From Chloroflexota bacterium (GTDB taxonomy: Bacteria > Chloroflexota > JAJPGV01), in the NCBI GenBank assembly GCA_021325635.1, contig JAJPGV010000035.1, positions 186,001 to 250,000 on the forward strand: 64,000 bases of DNA. The letters are read 5' to 3'. The notes beneath the pieces are model-generated. The model did no database searches and was not told where the DNA came from. It saw only the letters and a list, made by a program, of their open reading frames with translations. This document shows positions 55,531-64,000 of this stretch, in pieces. Numbering within the stretch: the first letter of the stretch is position 1; every line of letters starts with the position of its first letter. The position numbers were made by a program, and so were the translations under genes.

Positions 55531-56755
55531 ATCTCGCGATCCAGTGGAAGCGTGGTACGGGCTTCCACCCTCAGTTCGCTTCTGCCGCTCTTGCGTCATG
55601 TCGAACCAACGTCCGTCATCAAGCGTCGAATTCCAGCACGGCAGTGACCACAAGCACGCCACGCTCGATATCGACGAAAGCGGACAGTGCAGTGCTTGCC
55701 GATTCGCGCTGGAGAAGGAGCGAATCGATTGGGAGGATCGCGAAGAAGAGCTTCTCAGGCTGCTTGAGAGGCATCGACGCACTGACGGGGCTTACGATTG
55801 CATCGTTCCTGGCAGCGGTGGCAAGGATAGCGCATATGCGGCCCATCTCCTCAAGTACAAATATGGGATGCATCCGTTAACCGTCACATGGCCCCCAATC
55901 CTTTACACTGAAATTGGCCTCCGAAATTTCCGGAGCTGGATTGAAGTGGGTGGTTTTGATAACCTGACCTTCAAGCCTAACGGTAGGGTTCATGCGCTGC
56001 TTACGCGATTGTCAATTGAGAACCTGCTGCATCCGTTCCAGACGTTTATTCTTGGGCAGAAGAATTTGGCGCCCAAGATGGCAGTCCAGCAGCATGTGCC
56101 GCTTGTGTTCTATGGGGAAAACGAGGCCGAGTATGGCAATCCTATTGCTGATACTTCCAGATCCTTGCGAGACCGATCGTATTTCACAACGAGAAATCTG
56201 TCGAGCATAAAGCTAGCGGGTGTATCCATAGCCGAGCTCTCCGAAACGCATGGTTTGACGGTGCAGGATCTTCAGCCCTACCTACCGCTCGATTATCGGC
56301 AATTGGAAGAGGCGAATATCGAAGTGCACTACCTTGGCTACTACGTGAAGTGGACGCCGCAGGAGAGCTACTACTACGCGGCCGAGCATACAGGGTTCCA
56401 GGCGAACCCTGAGCGATCCGAGGGAACGTACAGCAAATACAATAGCCTGGACGATCGAATCGATGGGCTGCACTATTACACCACGTACATCAAATTTGGG
56501 TTGGGCCGAGCTAGCTATGATGCGGCACAGGAAATTCGCAACCGGCATTTAACTCGAGAGGAAGGCGTGGCGCTTGTTCGGCGGTTCGATGGTGAGTTCC
56601 CGAAGAAGTATTTTAATGAGGTCATGGACTACATCGAGATGGATCCCGACTACTTCCTGGAGCTTTGTGACCGGTTCCGGTCTCCGCACCTGTGGGAACG
56701 CCGGGAGGGGGAATGGGCGTTGAGGCGCCCGGTGTATGAAGCTGACCGGGACTAG
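55523..56755 (+). CDS. N-acetyl sugar amidotransferase (PseA/WbuX-like)
   Basis: 'FCRSCVMSNQRPSSSVEF', 'CSACRFALEKERIDWEDREEELLRLLE', 'YDCIVPGSGGKDSAYAAHLLKYKYGMHPLTVTWPPILYTEIGLRNF' (PP-loop SGGKDS). Confidence 0.94.
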   Translation: MGESRDPVEAWYGLPPSVRFCRSCVMSNQRPSSSVEFQHGSDHKHATLDIDESGQCSACRFALEKERIDWEDREEELLRLLERHRRTDGAYDCIVPGSGGKDSAYAAHLLKYKYGMHPLTVTWPPILYTEIGLRNFRSWIEVGGFDNLTFKPNGRVHALLTRLSIENLLHPFQTFILGQKNLAPKMAVQQHVPLVFYGENEAEYGNPIADTSRSLRDRSYFTTRNLSSIKLAGVSIAELSETHGLTVQDLQPYLPLDYRQLEEANIEVHYLGYYVKWTPQESYYYAAEHTGFQANPERSEGTYSKYNSLDDRIDGLHYYTTYIKFGLGRASYDAAQEIRNRHLTREEGVALVRRFDGEFPKKYFNEVMDYIEMDPDYFLELCDRFRSPHLWERREGEWALRRPVYEADRD

Positions 56756-57818
56756 CCGAGGACCTGAAGAGCCGTTAGTCGCGCTGTGCGTACCGCGCAC
56801 GGCATCGTTGCGTGATGTGATGGCGATAATCGATCGCGGAGGTCAAGGTATCGCCTTGGTAGTGGGCGACGACTACAGGCTTGAAGCGACCATGACCGAC
56901 GGAGACGTTCGCAGGGCGTTGTTGCGGGGACTGGGGCTGGACGCGACAGTTGCAGACGTTCTATCTAACTCAGCGAAGGTGGGCCAGCTTCCGCTGGTTG
57001 CTACACCCAATACGCCGGCCGGTGAATTGCTTCGTACTATGAACACGGCTGGCGTGCGTCACATTCCAATCGTGGACGATCGATATCGAGTCGTCGGCAT
57101 TTCGCTGCTTTCCGAGCTCATAAAAGAACAGAATCCTCCGGTCGAAGCACTCGTGATGGCTGGAGGCTTTGGCAAGCGGCTAAACGAGTTTACCAAAGAT
57201 ATTCCCAAGCCCATGCTTCCCATTCATGGCAAGCCAATACTCGAGATTATCGTCGACAATTTGCGATCTTCTGGAATTCGTCACGTCAACTTTGCCACAC
57301 ATTACAAGGGAAACATAATTCGAGATCATTTCGGTGATGGCAGCGGCTTCGGTGTAAAGATTAACTATGTCCGGGAAGATCAGCCTCTTGGAACAGCGGG
57401 CGCGTTAGGCTTGATGGATCCAACGACCGAGCCTCTGCTAGTAATTAATGGAGATATCTTAACTAGCGTGAATTTCCGCGCGATGCTGGACTTTCATATG
57501 GAAAACTCGGCGAGCATGACAGTGGCTGTAAAGGAGCACGAGTTCGAGCTGCCGTTTGGAGTAGTCGAACTTCAAGGAGAGTGCGTCACTGGGATTTGCG
57601 AGAAGCCCAAGATGCGACGGTACGTTAATGCCGGCATCTACTTAATTAACCCCAGTGTTCGAGCCATAGTCCCGAGGAAGCGGTCATACGATATGCCTGA
57701 CCTCATCACGGCGCTATTGAATAGGAGAGAGCGTGTTGTCGGATTTCCGATAGCCGAGGACTGGGTGGATATAGGTCATCCAGCTGATTACCGCAAGGCC
57801 GCCGGGATAGATGCCTAA
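56736..57818 (+). CDS. Tandem CBS + nucleotidyltransferase (PtmE-like sugar-1-phosphate guanylyltransferase)
   Basis: CBS pair in the first ~130 aa, then 'VEALVMAGGFGKRLNEFTKDIPKPMLPIHGKPILEIIVDNL', 'LLVINGDILTSVNF'. Confidence 0.9.
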   Translation: MKLTGTSRGPEEPLVALCVPRTASLRDVMAIIDRGGQGIALVVGDDYRLEATMTDGDVRRALLRGLGLDATVADVLSNSAKVGQLPLVATPNTPAGELLRTMNTAGVRHIPIVDDRYRVVGISLLSELIKEQNPPVEALVMAGGFGKRLNEFTKDIPKPMLPIHGKPILEIIVDNLRSSGIRHVNFATHYKGNIIRDHFGDGSGFGVKINYVREDQPLGTAGALGLMDPTTEPLLVINGDILTSVNFRAMLDFHMENSASMTVAVKEHEFELPFGVVELQGECVTGICEKPKMRRYVNAGIYLINPSVRAIVPRKRSYDMPDLITALLNRRERVVGFPIAEDWVDIGHPADYRKAAGIDA

Positions 57819-57965
57819 CTGACGCCGTCACTTCTCAATCTAGTACGAACGGTTCTGCTGCCAGCTCGAATAGTTCGCCGAGACTGGCGGTGGTGGTGGC
57901 CGTCGACACCGCTCTCGGCAGTAGCTTACCTTCGTAACCTCTCCGCAAGGGGCTACTATCACCCG

Positions 57966-58655
57966 ATGTCTGAAGCCGAGTTACGAGACACTCGGACCTC
58001 CGACACAGTGTTTGTTCTCGGTAGCGGGCCATCCATAAATGATCTGTCGCCGTATGACTGGGAGCACATTGCGGCCGGCAACACGATCTCTTTCAACCGC
58101 TTCTTTCGGCAGCAGTTCGTCCGTGTCGACTACCATCTGACGGCTGAAGTAATAGACTACCACGAACTGGCTGGGGCGTTCGCGACTAATCCAAGATACA
58201 GTGCGACGGTGCACTTAATTCAAGAGGGCTGGTGGGCCATTGGCGGCAACACAATACTTGGTCGAAGGCTCCTGCCGAAATCCGCCCGAATATTTCGGTT
58301 CCGCCGCCGTGCGCGGGGCCGCTATTCACCTCCAAGCGAGTCATTTGCGAATGGTCTGTCGCATGGGTTTGGGACAGTGATCGATGTAGTGAACTTCGCG
58401 TATCTTGTTGGTTGGAAAAACATCGTGCTCGTAGGAGTGGACCTGTATGATAAGCGATACTTTTGGCTAAGAGAAGGCGAGACCGATAGGGAGGAAATTC
58501 CAGGATTGACATACCGAAGCCCGTTCCCGGGTGGCCGAGACACAGTGAGTATGCTTGCCCGCTGGAGCGAACTACTTCTCGCTAAAGGTGTGTCGATGCA
58601 GGTGTTTAGCCAGAAGTCTTTACTCGCCGAAGTGGTGCCGATATTTCAATGGTGA
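57966..58655 (+). CDS. DUF115/GT42-like protein, candidate nonulosonate-related glycosyltransferase
   Basis: 229 aa; 'VFVLGSGPSINDLSPYDWEHIAAGNTISFNRFF', 'VVNFAYLVGWKNIVLVGVDLYDKRYFWL'. Confidence 0.6.
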   Translation: MSEAELRDTRTSDTVFVLGSGPSINDLSPYDWEHIAAGNTISFNRFFRQQFVRVDYHLTAEVIDYHELAGAFATNPRYSATVHLIQEGWWAIGGNTILGRRLLPKSARIFRFRRRARGRYSPPSESFANGLSHGFGTVIDVVNFAYLVGWKNIVLVGVDLYDKRYFWLREGETDREEIPGLTYRSPFPGGRDTVSMLARWSELLLAKGVSMQVFSQKSLLAEVVPIFQW

Positions 58656-59737
58656 TCGATGGTGTTGGGCGAGTAGGTCGCCGTTTGGCATTGGCGTGCT
58701 TGTCCGCTGCCGCCAAGTCGTATTCCGGACTGGTGCTCGTGCCCGATAGCTGGAGTTGGGTGCTGGGTGATGAAGTGCGAGACCTGCAGCGCGTGTGTCG
58801 CTCCATGAAGATTCGAGCGTGGCTTGGCGACTCCCCCGCTGGGGTACGTCGGCAGGCTGTCTATTTTGCCGGGCAATTTGTGCTGTTGGGCGGTGTGCGC
58901 ACCCATAGCTCAAATCGGCTTGGAATGTACTACGCACACGGCTGGCCGGATGGGCGTGATCCTGTATTTGTGCAGTGCTATGACAATCTGCGACGCGAAC
59001 ATCGACGGTTCAGTCGAATTCGAGTATCCCATAGCGGCATGGAGCGCCTGGTTCTGGAAGCGGGAGTCGAACCTGCAAAGGTGCACCGGATCGCTATAGG
59101 TGTTGATACGGCGCGCTTCCAAGCGAAGACTAATGAATCAGGAGCCCAAGCTAGGCAGAAGTATGGTCTTCCTCAGTCTGCCGTCGTGATCGGCTCTTTC
59201 CAAAAGGACGGTGTTGGTTGGGCCGAAGGGCTCGAGCCGAAGCTAGTGAAGGGCCCAGACGTCTTTCTGAGCACAATAGGACGACTGAAAGATCAGATTC
59301 CTGAGATCTTCGTCTTTCTATCAGGCCCGGCGAGGGGTTACGTAGCAAGCGGCCTGGAGGAGATGGGAGTCCCTTTCCGCCATCATTTTGCGGCTAACTA
59401 CGATGAACTGAGCCACATGTATCACGCATTGGATCTGTACCTGGTGACCTCGCGAGATGAAGGTGGCCCCAAGGCCGTGCTGGAGGCGATGGCTTCGGGC
59501 GTCCCGCTGGTGACGACTCGAGTCGGACAGGCCGTGGACCTGGTTGATCATGGCAAAAACGCCTGGATCGTCGATGTCGAGGACATCGAGGCTCTTACCC
59601 ACTGGGCGCGCCACGCGTTATCGGACACTTACGACCGGAAAGCGGCGGCGGCAGCGGCGCGGCGAACTGCTGAGCAACATGACCTGTTCGCGCAGATCCC
59701 GCAGTGGCGCGCATTCTTCGCCGGATATGTTGCCTAA
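58649..59737 (+). CDS. GT4-family glycosyltransferase
   Basis: 'VSHSGMERLVLEAGVEPAKVHRIAIGVDTARF', 'DLYLVTSRDEGGPKAVLEAMASGVPLVTTRVGQAVDLVDHGKNAWIV'. Confidence 0.88.
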   Translation: MVIDGVGRVGRRLALACLSAAAKSYSGLVLVPDSWSWVLGDEVRDLQRVCRSMKIRAWLGDSPAGVRRQAVYFAGQFVLLGGVRTHSSNRLGMYYAHGWPDGRDPVFVQCYDNLRREHRRFSRIRVSHSGMERLVLEAGVEPAKVHRIAIGVDTARFQAKTNESGAQARQKYGLPQSAVVIGSFQKDGVGWAEGLEPKLVKGPDVFLSTIGRLKDQIPEIFVFLSGPARGYVASGLEEMGVPFRHHFAANYDELSHMYHALDLYLVTSRDEGGPKAVLEAMASGVPLVTTRVGQAVDLVDHGKNAWIVDVEDIEALTHWARHALSDTYDRKAAAAAARRTAEQHDLFAQIPQWRAFFAGYVA

Positions 59738-59884
59738 CGGCATCGAACACGGGCTGGTCAGTGCTCGGCTAATCGAACTTAGCGCTTGTTCTCTCGAAGA
59801 TCGCTGAAGCCGTAACTCCCGAGAAGACGTAAACTCCGGATTGGCCCGATGTTGACGGGTGCTAGTACGTCAGAATCGCTTGCC

Positions 59885-60406
59885 TCAGGACAGCTTTCTT
59901 TTCACCCGGGCAGGAACTCCAGCGACAAGCGAACTCGGTGGGACGTCGCGCGTTACGACCGCCCCTGCAGCAACGATCGCGTTGTCTCCAATCGATACGC
60001 CTGGCAGGATAATGGCACCGGAACCTATCCACACATTGCAGCCGAGGGTCACCGGAGCCGTAGAAATCCGTCCGTAATATATGCCATCCATCTGGTGGCC
60101 AATCGTCGTTATCACCGAATTGTTAGCAATAAGGACATAATCACCAAGCACTATGCTGCCTTGCGCCATCAAAAAGCAATTTTCGCCGATGTCAACATGA
60201 TGACCAAGCGTTACGTTCTCCGGACGTACTATTCGTACTCCGGCCCGCAACCTTACGGGCATGCCATGACTCGACATCGCCCGTAGCAGATTAGCGGTCC
60301 TGCGGGCCTCCCATTCGTCCATTTGCCAGTCCCACAATCGAGAGGCGATGTGTGTGACAACGGAACGTAGTCTGCGCTGGAGCGCCGAGCTTATCGTGCC
60401 GATCAT
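59885..60406 (-). CDS. Hexapeptide-repeat acyltransferase (WbbJ/maltose O-acetyltransferase-like)
   Basis: 'VTLGHHVDIGENCFLMAQGSIVLGDYVLIANNSVITTIGHQMDG...LGCNVWIGSGAIILPGVSIGDNAIVAAGAVVTRDVPPSSLVAGVPARV'. Confidence 0.88.
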   Translation of the reverse strand: MIGTISSALQRRLRSVVTHIASRLWDWQMDEWEARRTANLLRAMSSHGMPVRLRAGVRIVRPENVTLGHHVDIGENCFLMAQGSIVLGDYVLIANNSVITTIGHQMDGIYYGRISTAPVTLGCNVWIGSGAIILPGVSIGDNAIVAAGAVVTRDVPPSSLVAGVPARVKRKLS

Positions 60407-62187
60407 CTGACAGGCTGAAGAGACTGAGCCATTACCAGACTGGCGTAGTGTCCGTTTTGGGTCACGAGGTCTTCATGCGTACCTGATTCGACAACCTGGC
60501 CGCGTTCTAGAACCACAATGTTATGGGCCTGCCTAATTGTCGAGAGACGATGGGCGACCCATAAGACCGTCCGTCCTTGTATAAGCCCTTGAAGGGCAGC
60601 ATTCACGAGCTTCTCGGTAATCGAATCGAGCGCGCTAGTAGCCTCGTCAAGGATCAGGACCTTGGGATTGTTGAGTATGGCCCTGGCGATAGCTATTCGT
60701 TGTCGTTGACCGCCCGATAGGCGTACCCCGCGATCGCCGATCTGCGTGTCATAGCCCTCAGGGAGCTGTTCGATGAACTCGTGAGCATGAGCAAGATGGG
60801 CTGCGCGGCGCACTTGTTCGTCCGTGGCGGAGAGGTTTCCGTAGCGGATGTTCCATGAAACCGATTCTGCAAACAGGAAAATGTCTTGACTGACTACGCC
60901 CAGGCACCTTCGCCAGCTAGCTATATTGAACTGGCGTAAATCCACTCCATCTACGCTTATCCGACCCCTATCCGGATCATAGAAGCGCGCAAGAAGGTCG
61001 ACTATAGTGGATTTTCCTGCGCCCGACGCTCCAACGAGCGCCGTAATCTGGCCTCGGGGCAGCGCGAAGGTGACATCCTCCAATACCACTTCTTCACTAC
61101 CGGGGTAACGGAAGGTAATGTTCTGCAAAAGAACCTCGGTGTGGAAGTCCTCGAAGATCAGTGGTCCGTCGATCACCTTGTGCTTACCTTCCTCATCCAA
61201 GAAAGCGATGACTTTCTGCACATCGGGCAAGTTGGTGGCTAAAGTAGACCGCGCGCTGTTGAGTTCTGTTGCAGGCCCGAGCAGTCGGAAGATAATGATC
61301 AGGAAGAGCATTAAGAGCTCGATCCAAGCGGGAGTGACTGGCACGACAAACGTGCTCACCACAATGATCCCGGCAATCGCGCACGTCGTCAGTGCGGCGA
61401 AGGTCGCTGCTGTCATGCTCAACAGGGTTCCCTGCTGCATGACGCGCAGATTGAATTCATTGACCGACGCTTGGAACTGCGCCCGAGCGTCCTTTTCTTT
61501 GCCGAACAGGTGAATCAACTTCATGCCTGCGAGGCTTTCCATTCCGACAGCTATAAGCTCAGCTGATACTTGGGTGAGCTGACGACCGACCACAGCACCT
61601 CGGCGATTCAGTACAGTGACCGTTAAGGAGACTCCGGTAAGCAATATCGCGGCGGCGAGCGTGAGTTGTACGGAGACTGCAAGCATCAGCAGTACGTAGA
61701 CCACCAATACGAAAACGTTCGCTACCTGGGAAACGAGTGTCTGAATCAGACGGCTAGTGTGCCAGGTGAACGAGTTGAGCACCGCAAAATGATTGCCCGA
61801 CCGGTCGCCCTGTATGAATGCGAGTCCTGCAGACAGCAGTTGCTCAAAAACTCCAAGACGGAGGTCATTGTCGATCGCCGTCTGCAGACGGTAAGAAAGC
61901 CAGTTGCCCAAAAACTGGAGCACACTACGAGCGAGCGCCACGATTATCAGTAGAATGCCGATTGCTCTAAGCGCCTCAGCGAGAGACATTTGCTGGAGGA
62001 AGTTGCCGACGAGAGCCAGCTTGCCGTTTCCAAGCGCGCCAGATTGCGGTCCGGCGAGAGCATTAAGCAAGGGAACGACTATGGCGATGCTAAGTCCTTC
62101 TGATGCAGAAACGCCCAATCCGGTGAGAATGACGGCTGCTGCTAGGCGGCGGTGGCTCCACATCCTCTGGAGGATGAAGTGCCGCAC
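60403..62187 (-). CDS. ABC transporter, fused permease-ATPase (MsbA/PglK-like)
   Basis: 594 aa; 'ALVGASGAGKSTIVDLLARFYDPDRGRISVDG', 'IGDRGVRLSGGQRQRIAIARAILNNPKVLILDEATSALD'. Confidence 0.93.
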   Translation of the reverse strand: MRHFILQRMWSHRRLAAAVILTGLGVSASEGLSIAIVVPLLNALAGPQSGALGNGKLALVGNFLQQMSLAEALRAIGILLIIVALARSVLQFLGNWLSYRLQTAIDNDLRLGVFEQLLSAGLAFIQGDRSGNHFAVLNSFTWHTSRLIQTLVSQVANVFVLVVYVLLMLAVSVQLTLAAAILLTGVSLTVTVLNRRGAVVGRQLTQVSAELIAVGMESLAGMKLIHLFGKEKDARAQFQASVNEFNLRVMQQGTLLSMTAATFAALTTCAIAGIIVVSTFVVPVTPAWIELLMLFLIIIFRLLGPATELNSARSTLATNLPDVQKVIAFLDEEGKHKVIDGPLIFEDFHTEVLLQNITFRYPGSEEVVLEDVTFALPRGQITALVGASGAGKSTIVDLLARFYDPDRGRISVDGVDLRQFNIASWRRCLGVVSQDIFLFAESVSWNIRYGNLSATDEQVRRAAHLAHAHEFIEQLPEGYDTQIGDRGVRLSGGQRQRIAIARAILNNPKVLILDEATSALDSITEKLVNAALQGLIQGRTVLWVAHRLSTIRQAHNIVVLERGQVVESGTHEDLVTQNGHYASLVMAQSLQPVR

Positions 62188-62268
62188 GCCTGGCCTGTGT
62201 TGGGCGGGAAAGATAACAGCGGTAATTGTAGTCCGTCAGGCGGGCGCGAAGTTACAATCGACTGCTGG

Positions 62269-63006
62269 GTGACGAACGTGCAAGACGAGGGCGGGCATCA
62301 GGGCGTGCCGACCATCTCATCGGGCCAGAATGTCGTTATTGGAAGCAACGTCCGGGTTGGTTCCGGCGTCATCTTGGGGCATAACGTCGTAATTCATGAC
62401 GGCACCGAGTTGGGTGATGGGGTCATTGTGGGCGATAATGCTGTGCTTGGCCGCCTACCTAGCCTTGCGGTAACCAGTACCTCCGCTAACAAGCGCTTGG
62501 ATGGCTTGAGCATTGGAGCCCACTCGCGCATTGGTGCAGGAACAGTGGTCTTTGCGGGTTCGAAAATCGGCAGCGAGAGCCTGATTGGTGACCAAAGCTT
62601 AGTCCGGGAGGGGTGTTCGATTGGCAATCGGACCATCGTGGGAGCGAACGTGACGGTCGAGAACAACGTTCAGATTGGCAGTCGAGTGAAGATTCAGAGC
62701 AAGGCCTACTTGCCCACGGACACACTGATTGAGGATGACGTATTCATCGCCCCCGGTGTGATCATGACTAATGACAATTTCATGGGACGGACCGAGCGAA
62801 GATTTGCCCTCAAGAAGGGCCCGCGAATTCGGCGCGCCGCCCGTGTAGGTGCCAATGCAACGCTGCTGCCGGGAGTGGAAATCGGTGAGGAGGCATTCAT
62901 CGCGGCCGCCTCGGTGGTCACACGTAACGTCCCCCCACGCGTTCTCTGGATGGGCACCCCGGCCCGCTATGTTCGAGATGTGCCTTCCAACGAGCTGCTA
63001 ACCTGA
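62269..63006 (+). CDS. Hexapeptide-repeat N-acyltransferase (WbpD/WlbB-like)
   Basis: GTG start ~62269; 'KIQSKAYLPTDTLIEDDVFIAPGVIMTNDNFMGRTERRFALKKGPRIRRAARVGANATLLPGVEIGEEAFIAAASVVTRNVPP'. Confidence 0.85.
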   Translation: MTNVQDEGGHQGVPTISSGQNVVIGSNVRVGSGVILGHNVVIHDGTELGDGVIVGDNAVLGRLPSLAVTSTSANKRLDGLSIGAHSRIGAGTVVFAGSKIGSESLIGDQSLVREGCSIGNRTIVGANVTVENNVQIGSRVKIQSKAYLPTDTLIEDDVFIAPGVIMTNDNFMGRTERRFALKKGPRIRRAARVGANATLLPGVEIGEEAFIAAASVVTRNVPPRVLWMGTPARYVRDVPSNELLT

Positions 63007-63151
63007 TCGCCCGCGTCGACCCCAACGGAGTTGTTGGGTACCGTCGTCGAATACGAAATGCATCTTGGACCAACCCCCGATCGACTGCGAAGGAGACAAG
63101 GTTAGAGCCAGGATCCCACCTGGGTGCATTCGCCACTGGCGCCGGATCCAA

Positions 63152-63925
63152 ATGAGAGATTTCATCGTCGGCACCTTGATTCGCATCGCACATCATCTGA
63201 CCGGCAGGCCGTCGCAGAAGACCCCAAGTGAGCCGCTGATGTATCGACCTGAGATCTTTCGACAACTGACGGCTCGTTTTCCCAATCTGTCAAGCAATGC
63301 TCCACGCATTATGGAAATTGGGCCAAAGGATGGACTCGATTCTCGTCGCCTGCAATCCTTGCATCCGTCTGAAATCGTCTTCATCGATCTGCCGGAAAAG
63401 CGTGACGGGAACCAGGCGTGGCTTGCGGATATCGACGTACCTCATACGTACTTGGAAGGCAACATTATTTATTTGACAGGCGAGGTTCTGAGAGACCTGG
63501 GCAGCTTCGACTTGATCTATTGCCTGGGTGTCCTGTATCATAATGCGGAACAGCTGCGGTTGCTCAGGACCCTCTACCGTCTAGCGCGACCAGGTGGCGT
63601 GCTAGCACTGGAGTCGGCGACGACACGCAACTGGCTCCTTCAGGGCCTTCCGTCACCAGCAGTCGAGTTGCACTATCCCCAAACCTATCGCGACACTGGT
63701 ACGGTTACGCATTTGCCAAACGCCAGAGCTATCGCGGCATGGCTGCACATGGCCGGTTGGAGATGCGTGCTTAGGGTGCAGCCATACGATCGTTACAATC
63801 CCAATTTGCGGCATCAGCGTGCGACATTTTTTGCTCAGCGCTTGACTGCGGCTGATGACGGATACGCATACTACGCACGTTCGGGGCAGAACTCCCGGTA
63901 TGTTGTGGGCGACGCGCAGGTTTGA
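63152..63925 (+). CDS. SAM-dependent methyltransferase (DUF1698/class I-like)
   Basis: ATG 63152; 'RIMEIGPKDGLDSRRLQSLHPSEIVFIDLPEKR', 'FDLIYCLGVLYHNAEQLRLLRTLYRLARPGGVLALES'. Confidence 0.82.
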   Translation: MRDFIVGTLIRIAHHLTGRPSQKTPSEPLMYRPEIFRQLTARFPNLSSNAPRIMEIGPKDGLDSRRLQSLHPSEIVFIDLPEKRDGNQAWLADIDVPHTYLEGNIIYLTGEVLRDLGSFDLIYCLGVLYHNAEQLRLLRTLYRLARPGGVLALESATTRNWLLQGLPSPAVELHYPQTYRDTGTVTHLPNARAIAAWLHMAGWRCVLRVQPYDRYNPNLRHQRATFFAQRLTAADDGYAYYARSGQNSRYVVGDAQV

Positions 63926-64000
63926 AGAAGCTCGTCAACGCGATCTGGCGAAGACCCGACGTTGCCATCATCCACGAGTTTCAACGGCCGCCCTACGGAG
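63922..64000 (+). CDS. 5' end of a probable glycosyltransferase, truncated by the window edge
   Basis: TTG start overlapping the previous stop (TTGA); open to the end: MKKLVNAIWRRPDVAIIHEFQRPPYG. Confidence 0.55.
   Translation, partial: MKKLVNAIWRRPDVAIIHEFQRPPYG

Noticed and set aside
60403-62187. ABC exporter as a multidrug or toxin exporter
   Set aside because: Context within glycan genes favours a lipid-linked glycan/MsbA-PglK-like role; no peptide or toxin genes are adjacent.

Overview
The window looks like a high-GC bacterial chromosome segment. The lineage may be Chloroflexota or a relative, but that is low-confidence inference from gene order. It has three parts. (1) About 0-5.3 kb and 25-41 kb hold many large multi-spanning membrane proteins (GT39/DUF2142/YfhO-like), a flippase, a polyprenol-P-mannose-type synthase and GT4 enzymes. 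(2) About 5.5-29 kb is housekeeping: nfeD-slipin, an FmdB-type zinc ribbon, alr, topA-hslV-hslU-rpsB-tsf-pyrH-frr-uppS-cdsA-dxr-rseP, and ispG. (3) About 41-64 kb is a surface-glycan locus, visibly lower in GC from about 43.4 kb. It encodes two specialised sugar routes: a WbpA/B/D/E/I-like set (predicted UDP-ManNAc3NAcA-type diacetamido-uronic acid) and a nonulosonic acid set (NeuA/B/C/D, LegC-type aminotransferase, HisF/HisH/PseA-type amidotransferase trio, PtmE-like CBS-nucleotidyltransferase), consistent with a legionaminic-type acid carrying an acetamidino group. The most notable non-coding signals are a long inverted array of a GAGTGCC heptamer just upstream of alr (which has no normal start codon before its conserved N-terminus), a CIRCE-like operator upstream of the FmdB/Ruc-like gene, and a perfect dyad between the -35 and -10 of the nfeD promoter. 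No rRNA, tRNA, CRISPR array or transposase was recognised. All calls come from reading the sequence and translations; no searches were run.
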